Origin: Aquimarina sp.
Lineage (GTDB): Bacteria; Bacteroidota; Bacteroidia; Flavobacteriales; Flavobacteriaceae
Assembly: GCA_020628975.1 (NCBI GenBank)
Contig: JAHDEF010000065.1
Span: 1-9,113 of the forward strand
DNA length: 9,113 nt
Direction: 5' to 3'
This document shows, in pieces, positions 1-5,482 of this stretch. Made by a program: the position numbers and the translations under genes. Every line of letters starts with the position of its first letter. The stretch's first letter is position 1. Under the pieces are notes generated by a model. It saw only the letters and a program-made list of their open reading frames with translations, ran no database searches and had not been told where the DNA came from.

Positions 1-1592
1 AAGATGAAGACTTTAACAAGCCTTTAGTCGGTATTGCAAGTACAGGTTATGAAGGAAATCCTTGTAATATGCACTTGAATGATTTGGCAAAAGAAGTCAA
101 AGAAGGCGTCAACTCTAAAGAAACATTTGGATTAATTTTCAATACTATTGGCGTAAGTGACGGAATCGCAATGGGAACTCCAGGGATGCGTTATTCATTA
201 CCATCTCGTGATGTAATCGCAGATTCTATGGAAACGGTAGTACATGGATTATCTTATGATGGTTTGGTTACCGTAGTAGGTTGCGATAAAAATATGCCAG
301 GAGCATTAATGGCGATGATTCGTTTGAATCGCCCTTCTATTCTTATCTATGGAGGAACTATTGCTTCAGGATGTCACGAAGATAAAAAGTTAGATATCGT
401 ATCTGCTTTTGAAGCTTGGGGAGAAAAAGTAGCAGGTACTATTGAAGAAGGAGAATATCGTCAAGTAATTCGTAAAGCAATTCCTGGTGCAGGAGCTTGT
501 GGTGGAATGTATACCGCAAACACCATGGCATCTGCTATTGAAGTGTTGGGTATGTCTATGCCATATAACTCTTCTAATCCTGCCATCAGTGATGTTAAAA
601 AGACAGAGTGTGTAACTGCTGGGAAGCAGATGAGATATTTGTTAGAAAAAGATATTAAGCCATCTGACATTGTAACAAGAAAATCAATTGAAAATGCAGT
701 ACGTTTAATCACCATTTTGGGTGGTTCTACCAATGCAGTATTACACTTTTTAGCGATTGCAAGAGCAGCTGATGTTGATTTTACGTTAGAAGATTTCCAA
801 AAAATCAGTGACACGACTCCTTTTATAGCAGATTTGAAACCATCAGGTAAGTATGCTATGGAAGATTTACATGCCGTAGGAGGAATTCCTGCAGTATGTA
901 AGTATTTATTAAAAGAAGGCTTACTTCACGGAGATTGTTTAACGGTAACAGGTAAGACATTAGCTGAAAATTTAGCAGATGTTGCTGATTTAAAAGAAGG
1001 TCAAGATGTAATTATGCCTTTAGATAAGCCAATCAAAGCAACAGGTCACTTACGTATGTTGTATGGTAATATTGCTACTGAAGGCTCTGTCGCTAAAATT
1101 ACAGGGAAAGAAGGCTTACGTTTTTCAGGAACCGCAAAAGTATTTGATAGCGAATATGATGCTAACGATGGAATTCGTGATGGATTAGTGAAGAAAGGAG
1201 ATGTAGTGGTAATTCGTTACGAAGGACCCAAAGGAGGGCCTGGAATGCCAGAAATGTTAAAGCCAACAGCTGCTATTATGGGAGCTGGTCTTGGAAAAGA
1301 AGTGGCTTTAATCACTGATGGTCGTTTCTCAGGAGGTACTCATGGATTCGTAGTAGGTCATATTACACCAGAAGCACAAGTAGGAGGAAATATCGGATTG
1401 ATCGAAGATGGAGATGTAATTACAATTGATGCAGAAACAAATACTATTAATGTTGAAGTTTCTGATGAAGTGTTAGCAGAAAGAAGAAAATCATGGGTTG
1501 CACCAGAATTGAAAGTGAAGAAAGGAGTGCTTTACAAATATGCACGTTCCGTTTCTTCAGCATCTCAAGGATGTGTAACAGATGAGTTTTAG
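1..1592 (+). CDS. ilvD: Dihydroxy-acid dehydratase, 5' end outside the window
   Basis: This enzyme dehydrates 2,3-dihydroxyisovalerate and 2,3-dihydroxy-3-methylvalerate to the 2-keto acids that precede valine, leucine and isoleucine; it is cytosolic. The frame is already open at base 3, so the ATG at 69 is an internal methionine (the one after N-P-C-N). 529 residues are visible of a family norm near 560, so roughly 30 N-terminal residues are missing. The three cysteines expected to hold the Fe-S cluster are present: Cys21 in NPCN, Cys94 in GCDKNMPG and Cys166 in GACGGMYTANTM (visible numbering). The active-site serine motif GRFSGGTHG lies near residue 443. It is the first visible member of an ilvD-ilvB-ilvN run, 164 nt ahead of ilvB. 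The related sugar-acid dehydratases (Edd family) share the fold, but the motifs and the ilvBN neighbours settle the assignment. Confidence 0.97.
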   Translation, partial: DEDFNKPLVGIASTGYEGNPCNMHLNDLAKEVKEGVNSKETFGLIFNTIGVSDGIAMGTPGMRYSLPSRDVIADSMETVVHGLSYDGLVTVVGCDKNMPGALMAMIRLNRPSILIYGGTIASGCHEDKKLDIVSAFEAWGEKVAGTIEEGEYRQVIRKAIPGAGACGGMYTANTMASAIEVLGMSMPYNSSNPAISDVKKTECVTAGKQMRYLLEKDIKPSDIVTRKSIENAVRLITILGGSTNAVLHFLAIARAADVDFTLEDFQKISDTTPFIADLKPSGKYAMEDLHAVGGIPAVCKYLLKEGLLHGDCLTVTGKTLAENLADVADLKEGQDVIMPLDKPIKATGHLRMLYGNIATEGSVAKITGKEGLRFSGTAKVFDSEYDANDGIRDGLVKKGDVVVIRYEGPKGGPGMPEMLKPTAAIMGAGLGKEVALITDGRFSGGTHGFVVGHITPEAQVGGNIGLIEDGDVITIDAETNTINVEVSDEVLAERRKSWVAPELKVKKGVLYKYARSVSSASQGCVTDEF

Positions 1593-1660
1593 TCTTTACT
1601 AGTACTAAATAGTTAGTATTAAGTATTAAGATTTATTATAGTTAAATTGAAATATTAGTT

Positions 1661-1697
1661 TTCGACTGCTCCATTTGTCAGACTGAGCGCAGTCGAA
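1661..1697. repeat. REP-like palindromic intergenic repeat
   Basis: Perfect 9-bp inverted arms (ttcgactgc at 1661-1669 and gcagtcgaa at 1689-1697) enclose a 19-nt loop. A second, overlapping hairpin is possible at 1681-1694 (gactg/cagtc). The core, read on the minus strand as gactgcgctcagtctgaca, resembles a short repeat I recall as scattered between genes in many flavobacterial genomes; that resemblance is from memory, while the palindrome is seen directly. No T-run follows on either strand, so it is not a classical terminator. It lies between ilvD and ilvB in a stretch otherwise without genes. Confidence 0.6.
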
Positions 1698-1718
1698 GTC
1701 TAGATAATAGCAATAAAT

Positions 1719-1754
1719 GCTAAAGGCCAATAGCTAAAGGCCAAAAGCCAAAAG
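1719..1754 (+). repeat. 14-bp tandem repeat just upstream of ilvB
   Basis: Two copies of a 14-bp unit, gctaaaggccaata (1719-1732) and gctaaaggccaaaa (1733-1746), are followed by a partial third, gccaaaag (1747-1754). The array ends 2 nt before the ilvB ATG at 1757, so it fills the place of a ribosome-binding site; no GGAGG-like motif is present. Low-complexity aaagcc/aaaggc arrays of this kind are familiar between genes in Bacteroidota. Copy number changes here would alter the translation initiation region of ilvB. Confidence 0.7.
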
Positions 1755-1756
1755 TA

Positions 1757-3457
1757 ATGAGTAAAAATAAAGAACGTATTACAGGAGCAGAAGCAGTAAT
1801 TCGCTGTTTGCTAGCAGAAGGTGTAGACCTCCTATATGGTTATCCAGGTGGTGCCATAATGCCTGTATATGATGAATTATATAAGTATCAAGATAAGTTA
1901 ACACATATCTTGGCACGTCACGAACAAGGAGCCATTCATGCAGCGCAAGGTTATGCACGTACTAGTGGTAGAGTAGGAGTCGCTATGGCAACTTCAGGAC
2001 CAGGAGCTACAAATTTAGTGACAGGTATCGCAGATGCTCAAATTGATTCTACACCTTTAGTATGTATTACAGGGCAAGTAGCGTCACATTTATTAGGATC
2101 TGATGCTTTTCAAGAAACTGATATTGTTGGTATTTCAACGCCTGTTACCAAGTGGAATATTCAAATTACAAAAGCAGAGGATATTCCAACCATGATGGCA
2201 AAAGCTTTTTATATTGCTCGTTCAGGCCGTCCAGGCCCTGTTTTAGTTGATATTACAAAAGATGCGCAATTTGCTGAGTTTGATTTTAGCTATGAACCCT
2301 GTAAAGGCGTTCGAAGTTACAAAGCTATTCCTGCTACTGATCCACAATCATTAAAAGATGCTGCTGCTTTAATTAATGACGCAGAAAAACCAATGATCGT
2401 TTGGGGTCAAGGTGTAATTTTGGGTGAAGCTGAAGCAGAATTCAAAGCCTTTGTTGAAAAATCGGGAATACCAGCAGCTTGGACTATTCTTGGAGTATCT
2501 GCTTTAGAAACTGCTCACGATTTAAACGTGGGTATGGTAGGAATGCATGGTAATTATGGTCCTAATAAGCTTACCAATGAATGCGATTTATTAATTGCCA
2601 TTGGGATGCGTTTTGATGATCGTGTTACAGGGAACTTGGAAACCTACGCAAAGCAAGCAAAAGTAATTCACTTTGAAATTGACCCAGCTGAGGTAAATAA
2701 AAACGTAATGTGTGAAGTGGCTGTTATGGGTAGTGTAAAAACTACTTTAGCCGATTTGTTGCCACTAATTAAAGAAAAAACCTATGCTTCATGGTTAGCT
2801 GAATTCAAAGCTTTTGATAAAATAGAGCAAGAAAAAGTTATTCAAGAAGAATTGTATCCATCAAAAGATGGGTTAAGTATGGGGGAAGTTATACGTAACG
2901 TAAATGAAGTTACAGGCGGTGATGCCGTTATTGTAACAGATGTTGGACAGCATCAAATGATGGCAATTCGTTATGCAGAGTTTGTGAAATCTAAAAGTAA
3001 TGTAACTTCTGGTGGTTTAGGAACTATGGGGTTTGCTTTACCTGCTGCAATGGGAGCAAAACAAGGTGCACCAGACCGTCAAGTAGTCGCCGTTATTGGT
3101 GATGGAGGTTACCAAATGACCATACAAGAATTAGGTACAATATTTCAATATAATATCGGAGTTAAAGTATTGGTATTAAACAACGAATTTCTTGGAATGG
3201 TACGCCAATGGCAAGAATTGTTCTTTGATAATCGTTATGCATCTACAGAAATGGTAAATCCAAATTTTGTTAAGATAGCAGAAGGGTATAATATCCCTGC
3301 GAATAGTGTTTCTAAGCGAGAAGATTTAGCAGATGCTGTTAAAACGATGCTAGAGACACCAGGGCCTTACTTTTTAGAAGTTCGTGTAGAAAAAGAAAAT
3401 AATGTATTCCCAATGATTCCAACAGGAGCTTCGGTTTCTGATATCAGATTAAGTTAA
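1757..3457 (+). CDS. ilvB: Acetolactate synthase, large (catalytic) subunit
   Basis: Acetohydroxyacid synthase catalytic subunit, a cytosolic thiamine-diphosphate enzyme. It joins pyruvate with a second pyruvate (valine/leucine branch) or with 2-ketobutyrate (isoleucine branch). At 566 residues it is of normal length. The N-terminal ThDP Pyr domain shows GYPGGAIMPVYDEL and the activating glutamate Glu56 in RHEQGA. A central FAD-associated domain follows. The C-terminal domain carries the ThDP/Mg motif, starting GDG at 448-450 and ending with the NN pair at 475-476, and continues into LGMVRQWQELF, which marks biosynthetic AHAS rather than catabolic AlsS. The ATG at 1757 fits the usual start, MSKNKERITGAEAV. 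It stands 7 nt before ilvN, its regulatory subunit, so the two are almost certainly co-transcribed. Confidence 0.97.
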   Translation: MSKNKERITGAEAVIRCLLAEGVDLLYGYPGGAIMPVYDELYKYQDKLTHILARHEQGAIHAAQGYARTSGRVGVAMATSGPGATNLVTGIADAQIDSTPLVCITGQVASHLLGSDAFQETDIVGISTPVTKWNIQITKAEDIPTMMAKAFYIARSGRPGPVLVDITKDAQFAEFDFSYEPCKGVRSYKAIPATDPQSLKDAAALINDAEKPMIVWGQGVILGEAEAEFKAFVEKSGIPAAWTILGVSALETAHDLNVGMVGMHGNYGPNKLTNECDLLIAIGMRFDDRVTGNLETYAKQAKVIHFEIDPAEVNKNVMCEVAVMGSVKTTLADLLPLIKEKTYASWLAEFKAFDKIEQEKVIQEELYPSKDGLSMGEVIRNVNEVTGGDAVIVTDVGQHQMMAIRYAEFVKSKSNVTSGGLGTMGFALPAAMGAKQGAPDRQVVAVIGDGGYQMTIQELGTIFQYNIGVKVLVLNNEFLGMVRQWQELFFDNRYASTEMVNPNFVKIAEGYNIPANSVSKREDLADAVKTMLETPGPYFLEVRVEKENNVFPMIPTGASVSDIRLS

Positions 3458-3464
3458 GCAAGCC

Positions 3465-3995
3465 ATGGAAGAAAAAAAATATTACACCATATCTGTTTAC
3501 ACCGAAAATAATGTTGGGTTAGTAAACCGTATTTCAACCATTTTTTTGAAGCGTCATGTGAATTTATTAAGTATGACTGCTTCAGAATCTGAAATCGAAG
3601 ATGTATATCGTTTTACGATTTTAGTGAAAATGACTGAGGAAAAAGTAAAGAAGATTGTTGGTCAAATTGAAAAGCAAATTGAGGTAATCAAGGCGTACTA
3701 TCATACAGACGAAGAAACAATTTCTCAAGAAACAGCTTTATATAAAGTAAAATCTGAATTGTTATTCGACGAACCACAAATTCAGAATATTATTAAGAAA
3801 AGTGGAGCCTCGATTGTTACTGTCAATAAAAAGTTTTTTGTGATCAGTAAAACAGGAAGACGCATCGAAACAGAAGCCTTGCATTCAGCATTAAAGCCTT
3901 TTGGCTTATTGCAATTTACACGTTCAGGTCGCATTGCAGTTACAAAAGAAGCGATGATGATTTCTGATGTATTAAAAGATTTTGATGAGGAGTGA
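3465..3995 (+). CDS. ilvN: Acetolactate synthase, small (regulatory) subunit
   Basis: Regulatory subunit that stimulates IlvB and confers feedback inhibition by valine. Its 176 residues are close to the IlvH-type length of about 160-170, with an N-terminal ACT domain (about 5-78) and the C-terminal small-subunit domain (about 90-165). Residues matching the valine-site positions of E. coli IlvH (Asn11, Gly14, Asn29) are kept here as Asn15, Gly18 and Asn33, so valine sensitivity is predicted. The ACT core departs from the usual GVLNRVSGLFSRRGFNIESL pattern (VGLVNRISTIFLKRHVNLLSM here), a form I associate with Bacteroidota. The start is 7 nt after the ilvB stop. The gene ends with adjacent in-frame TGA and TAA codons, shortly before a strong terminator. 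Confidence 0.95.
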   Translation: MEEKKYYTISVYTENNVGLVNRISTIFLKRHVNLLSMTASESEIEDVYRFTILVKMTEEKVKKIVGQIEKQIEVIKAYYHTDEETISQETALYKVKSELLFDEPQIQNIIKKSGASIVTVNKKFFVISKTGRRIETEALHSALKPFGLLQFTRSGRIAVTKEAMMISDVLKDFDEE

Positions 3996-3998
3996 TAA

Positions 3999-4043
3999 AT
4001 GGGCTTTTTCGATATTATTGAGTCACAAAAAAAAGACCGTTAA
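3999..4043 (+). other. 14-codon ORF ending inside the terminator stem, doubtful gene
   Basis: ATG at 3999, right after the tandem stops of ilvN, opens a reading frame for MGFFDIIESQKKDR; its TAA (4041-4043) lies in the left arm of the terminator. Reinitiation after ilvN is possible because the start is 3 nt past the stop. I do not recognise the peptide. It could be chance, a remnant of a lost downstream gene, or a short translated stretch that affects terminator folding. Confidence 0.15.
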
Positions 4044-4068
4044 GAAAATAGCTTAACGGTCTTTTTTT
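4028..4068. terminator. Strong bidirectional intrinsic terminator after ilvN
   Basis: Perfect 17-bp inverted repeat: 4028-4044 (seven A then gaccgttaag) pairs with 4052-4068 (cttaacggtc then seven T), around the 7-nt loop aaaatag. The GC-containing core stem is gaccgttaag/cttaacggtc. The A-run on one side and the T-run on the other give a U-tract on both strands, so it should stop the rightward ilv transcript and also a leftward transcript arriving from the convergent surface-protein genes. Confidence 0.93.
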
Positions 4069-4074
4069 GTAATT

Positions 4075-4081
4075 GATTGAT
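4075..4081. repeat. Left target-site direct repeat of the IS
   Basis: GATTGAT directly abuts the left inverted repeat and is repeated exactly at 5455-5461, directly after the right one. Because the word begins and ends with GAT, the true duplication may be 3 bp (GAT), usual for many IS3-family elements, within a pre-existing ATTG tandem; a 7-bp duplication fits the bases equally well. Confidence 0.8.
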
Positions 4082-4107
4082 TGTCCCGTCCTAAAATAGC
4101 GTTACAG
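4082..4107 (+). repeat. IS left terminal inverted repeat
   Basis: This end begins tgtcccgtcct and ends gcgttacag. Aligned without gaps with the reverse complement of 5429-5454, 19 of 26 bases match, including tgt at the tip, the block cgtcct and the block cgttaca. Confidence 0.88.
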
Positions 4108-4111
4108 TCAA

Positions 4112-4552
4112 ATGTTATTTATGGAATCAAAACATTCAAATTACGTAAAGCGTACCCAGAAAGATTATAGTTTATCATTTAAACTTCAAGTTGTTCAAGA
4201 GGTTGAGCAAGGTTTGTTAAGTAAAAGTCAAGCTCAACACAAATATGGGATTCAGTCAGATTCAACTATTGGTCGTTGGTTAAAGAAATATGGTAACTTT
4301 GATTATGACTACACTATCAATCCAAATATGTCCAAAACTCCAGAGCAACGTATTTTAGAATTAGAACAGCAAGTTAAACTTTTGGAAAAGCAAAAGGCAA
4401 GGGCTGAATTTTTAGCAGAACAGGCTGATAAAAAAGCTATCATATTTGATATGATGATTGATGTTGCTGAAGAAGAATTTAATATCCCTATTAGAAAAAA
4501 GCACGTACCCGAGTTATCAAAAAATATAGTCAAGAAAAACAAGAAAGCATAA
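4112..4552 (+). CDS. IS3-family OrfA, DNA-binding transposase subunit
   Basis: OrfA recognises the IS ends and, made alone, usually limits transposition; fused to OrfB by frameshifting it becomes the transposase. Of 146 residues, about 19-61 form the helix-turn-helix domain (FKLQVVQEVEQG, then SKSQAQHKYGI, then STIGRWLKKYG). About 74-125 form a heptad-rich coiled coil (RILELEQQVKLLEKQKA) for multimerisation. Two starts are possible: ATG 4112 (MLFMESKHSN) or ATG 4121 (MESKHSN). Neither has a Shine-Dalgarno sequence, and 4121 may be the true one because homologous OrfA proteins commonly begin just ahead of the KHSNYVKRTQ segment. About 16 codons before its own stop the frame crosses A AAA AAG (4495-4501), where the ribosome can slip into orfB to give a 429-residue OrfAB (counting from 4112). 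Confidence 0.93.
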   Translation: MLFMESKHSNYVKRTQKDYSLSFKLQVVQEVEQGLLSKSQAQHKYGIQSDSTIGRWLKKYGNFDYDYTINPNMSKTPEQRILELEQQVKLLEKQKARAEFLAEQADKKAIIFDMMIDVAEEEFNIPIRKKHVPELSKNIVKKNKKA

Positions 4553-4577
4553 CAGCTGCCTGTGGTTTACTCGGGGT
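4495..4577 (+). promoter_or_regulatory. Programmed -1 ribosomal frameshift signal
   Basis: The heptamer AAAAAAG at 4495-4501 lies in the orfA frame as A AAA AAG, the efficient bacterial slippery sequence. After a 6-nt spacer, cccgagt (4508-4514) pairs perfectly with actcggg (4569-4575); A4507-T4577 can extend the stem with one bulged G. The enclosed 54 nt could hold further pairing. The distance of 6 nt is right for a stimulatory stem. Slipping back one base puts the next codon at 4501 in the orfB frame, open to 5400; the last upstream stop in that frame is TAG 4492-4494, so the shift must occur at or after this heptamer. Confidence 0.88.
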
Positions 4578-5400
4578 GAATAGACAGGTATATTATAGGA
4601 CTATTCGTTCATCCAAAGATAAATTAGAACTAAGTGAAAAGGTAATTGATTTAGTGCTTTCTATTCGCGTATCAATGCCTAGGTTAGGAACAATAAAACT
4701 GTATTATTTACTAGAATCCAAGTTAAAAGTACTTGGGGTTGGTCGTGATAAATTATTCAGAATACTAAGAGCTAACAATTTACTAATTCAACCTAAAAAA
4801 AGTTATCATGTAACAACAGACTCACATCATAGATTTAGAAAACATAAAAATCAAATTAAGGATATTGAGTTCACTAGACCTGAACAGGTATGGGTAAGTG
4901 ATATTACTTATGTGGGTAATAGAGAAAATCCTTGCTATCTAGCTTTGGTTACTGATGCATATTCTAAAAAAATCATGGGATATAATGTGTCAAATAGCTT
5001 AAATGTAAATGGATCATTAAGAGCTTTAGAAATGGCTATTTCTAAAAGGGTATATAAGAAAGAACCTATTATACATCATTCAGATAGAGGGCTACAATAT
5101 TGCTCTAATGAATACCAAAAATTGCTTAAAAATAATGGCATTTGTACTAGTATGACAGAAAAATATGATCCTTATGAAAATGCTATAGCCGAAAGAATCA
5201 ATGGCATACTTAAACAAGAATTTGCCATCGATAAATATGACACTTCAATTCAAATTAAAACTAGGTTGATTAAAAATGCTATTGAAATTTATAACAAAGG
5301 TAGACCCCATTTATCCAATTCAATGCTAACTCCTAATCAAATGCATCAGCAAAAGGAGTTAGTTAGAAAAAGCTACAAAAAAAGTAAGGTAGCATCTTAA
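4501..5400 (+). CDS. IS3-family OrfB, DDE catalytic part of OrfAB transposase
   Basis: Catalytic half of the transposase that cuts and joins IS ends. I give the region read after the -1 shift (299 residues); an isolated GTG at 4576 could start a 274-residue protein, but it has no ribosome-binding site and would lose the conserved lead-in SITAACGLLGVNRQVYYR. The N-terminal HTH_21-like region (Y-Y-R, then RVSMPRLGTIKLYYLL) precedes an rve integrase core. The triad, counted from GTG 4576, is Asp109 in WVSDITYV, Asp170 in HHSDRGLQY and Glu206 in NAIAERING. Exactly 35 residues separate the second Asp from the Glu, the IS3 signature. The C-terminal motif YNKGRPHLSNSMLTPNQ is the family's usual Y-N-x-x-R-P-H segment. 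The core is complete, with no frameshift or stop. Confidence 0.95.
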   Translation, partial: ARTRVIKKYSQEKQESITAACGLLGVNRQVYYRTIRSSKDKLELSEKVIDLVLSIRVSMPRLGTIKLYYLLESKLKVLGVGRDKLFRILRANNLLIQPKKSYHVTTDSHHRFRKHKNQIKDIEFTRPEQVWVSDITYVGNRENPCYLALVTDAYSKKIMGYNVSNSLNVNGSLRALEMAISKRVYKKEPIIHHSDRGLQYCSNEYQKLLKNNGICTSMTEKYDPYENAIAERINGILKQEFAIDKYDTSIQIKTRLIKNAIEIYNKGRPHLSNSMLTPNQMHQQKELVRKSYKKSKVAS

Positions 5401-5416
5401 AATTACTACCTTACTT
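5382..5416 (-). terminator. IS right-end hairpin, terminator-like chiefly for leftward transcripts
   Basis: A perfect 11-bp inverted repeat, aagtaaggtag (5382-5392) and ctaccttactt (5406-5416), has a 13-nt loop and spans the orfB stop codon. On the minus strand the stem is followed directly by TTTTT (complement of A5377-5381), which together with the stem's last two T makes seven. On the plus strand the tail (atatattaattttt) is a weaker U-tract. It could end transposase mRNA and stop transcription entering from the convergent gene at 5483-6583. Confidence 0.65.
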
Positions 5417-5428
5417 ATATATTAATTT

Positions 5429-5454
5429 TTGTAACGATTATTCAGGACGTCACA
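5429..5454 (-). repeat. IS right terminal inverted repeat
   Basis: Read inward on the minus strand it starts tgtgacgtcct and contains cgttaca, matching the left end at 19 of 26 positions. The bases outside the two tips (T4081 and G5455) are not complementary, which fixes the element's edges. Confidence 0.88.
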
Positions 5455-5461
5455 GATTGAT
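5455..5461. repeat. Right target-site direct repeat of the IS
   Basis: GATTGAT here copies 4075-4081 exactly and marks the right junction. It supports insertion of a whole element with no later rearrangement at the ends. Confidence 0.8.
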
Positions 5462-5482
5462 AAATTCTACAAAGCTAAATCT

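Larger units (their letters stand above)
4082..5454 (+). mobile_element. Complete IS3-family insertion sequence, 1373 bp
   Basis: The element is bounded by imperfect terminal inverted repeats and flanking direct repeats. It carries overlapping-frame orfA and orfB (rve/DDE integrase type), the family hallmark. A -1 programmed frameshift joins them, as in IS150- and IS911-type members. All parts needed for transposition look intact: both ends, HTH and coiled coil in OrfA, and the D-D-(35)-E triad in OrfB. It lies in the same direction as the ilv genes, 13 nt beyond their terminator, in intergenic DNA, so no gene is interrupted. I cannot name the element or subgroup with certainty. Confidence 0.95.

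Noticed and set aside
461..814. Minus-strand open frame inside ilvD
   Set aside because: It is antisense to strongly conserved ilvD sequence and encodes nothing recognisable; chance open frame.
69..1592. ATG at 69 as the ilvD start
   Set aside because: The frame is open from base 3 and encodes conserved family sequence (DFNKPLVGIASTGYEGNPCN), including an Fe-S cysteine, so the gene begins outside the window.
1600..1621. AT-rich hairpin just after ilvD (tagtactaa/ttagtatta, loop atag) as a terminator
   Set aside because: The stem has one G-C pair and a G-T wobble and no T-run follows, so termination is unlikely.
4309..4542. Minus-strand frame inside orfA
   Set aside because: Antisense to the coiled-coil region of OrfA; the protein is low complexity and has no support.
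4576..5400. GTG at 4576 as an independent orfB start
   Set aside because: No ribosome-binding site is visible, it would cut off conserved residues, and the upstream slippery heptamer with stem explains expression better.
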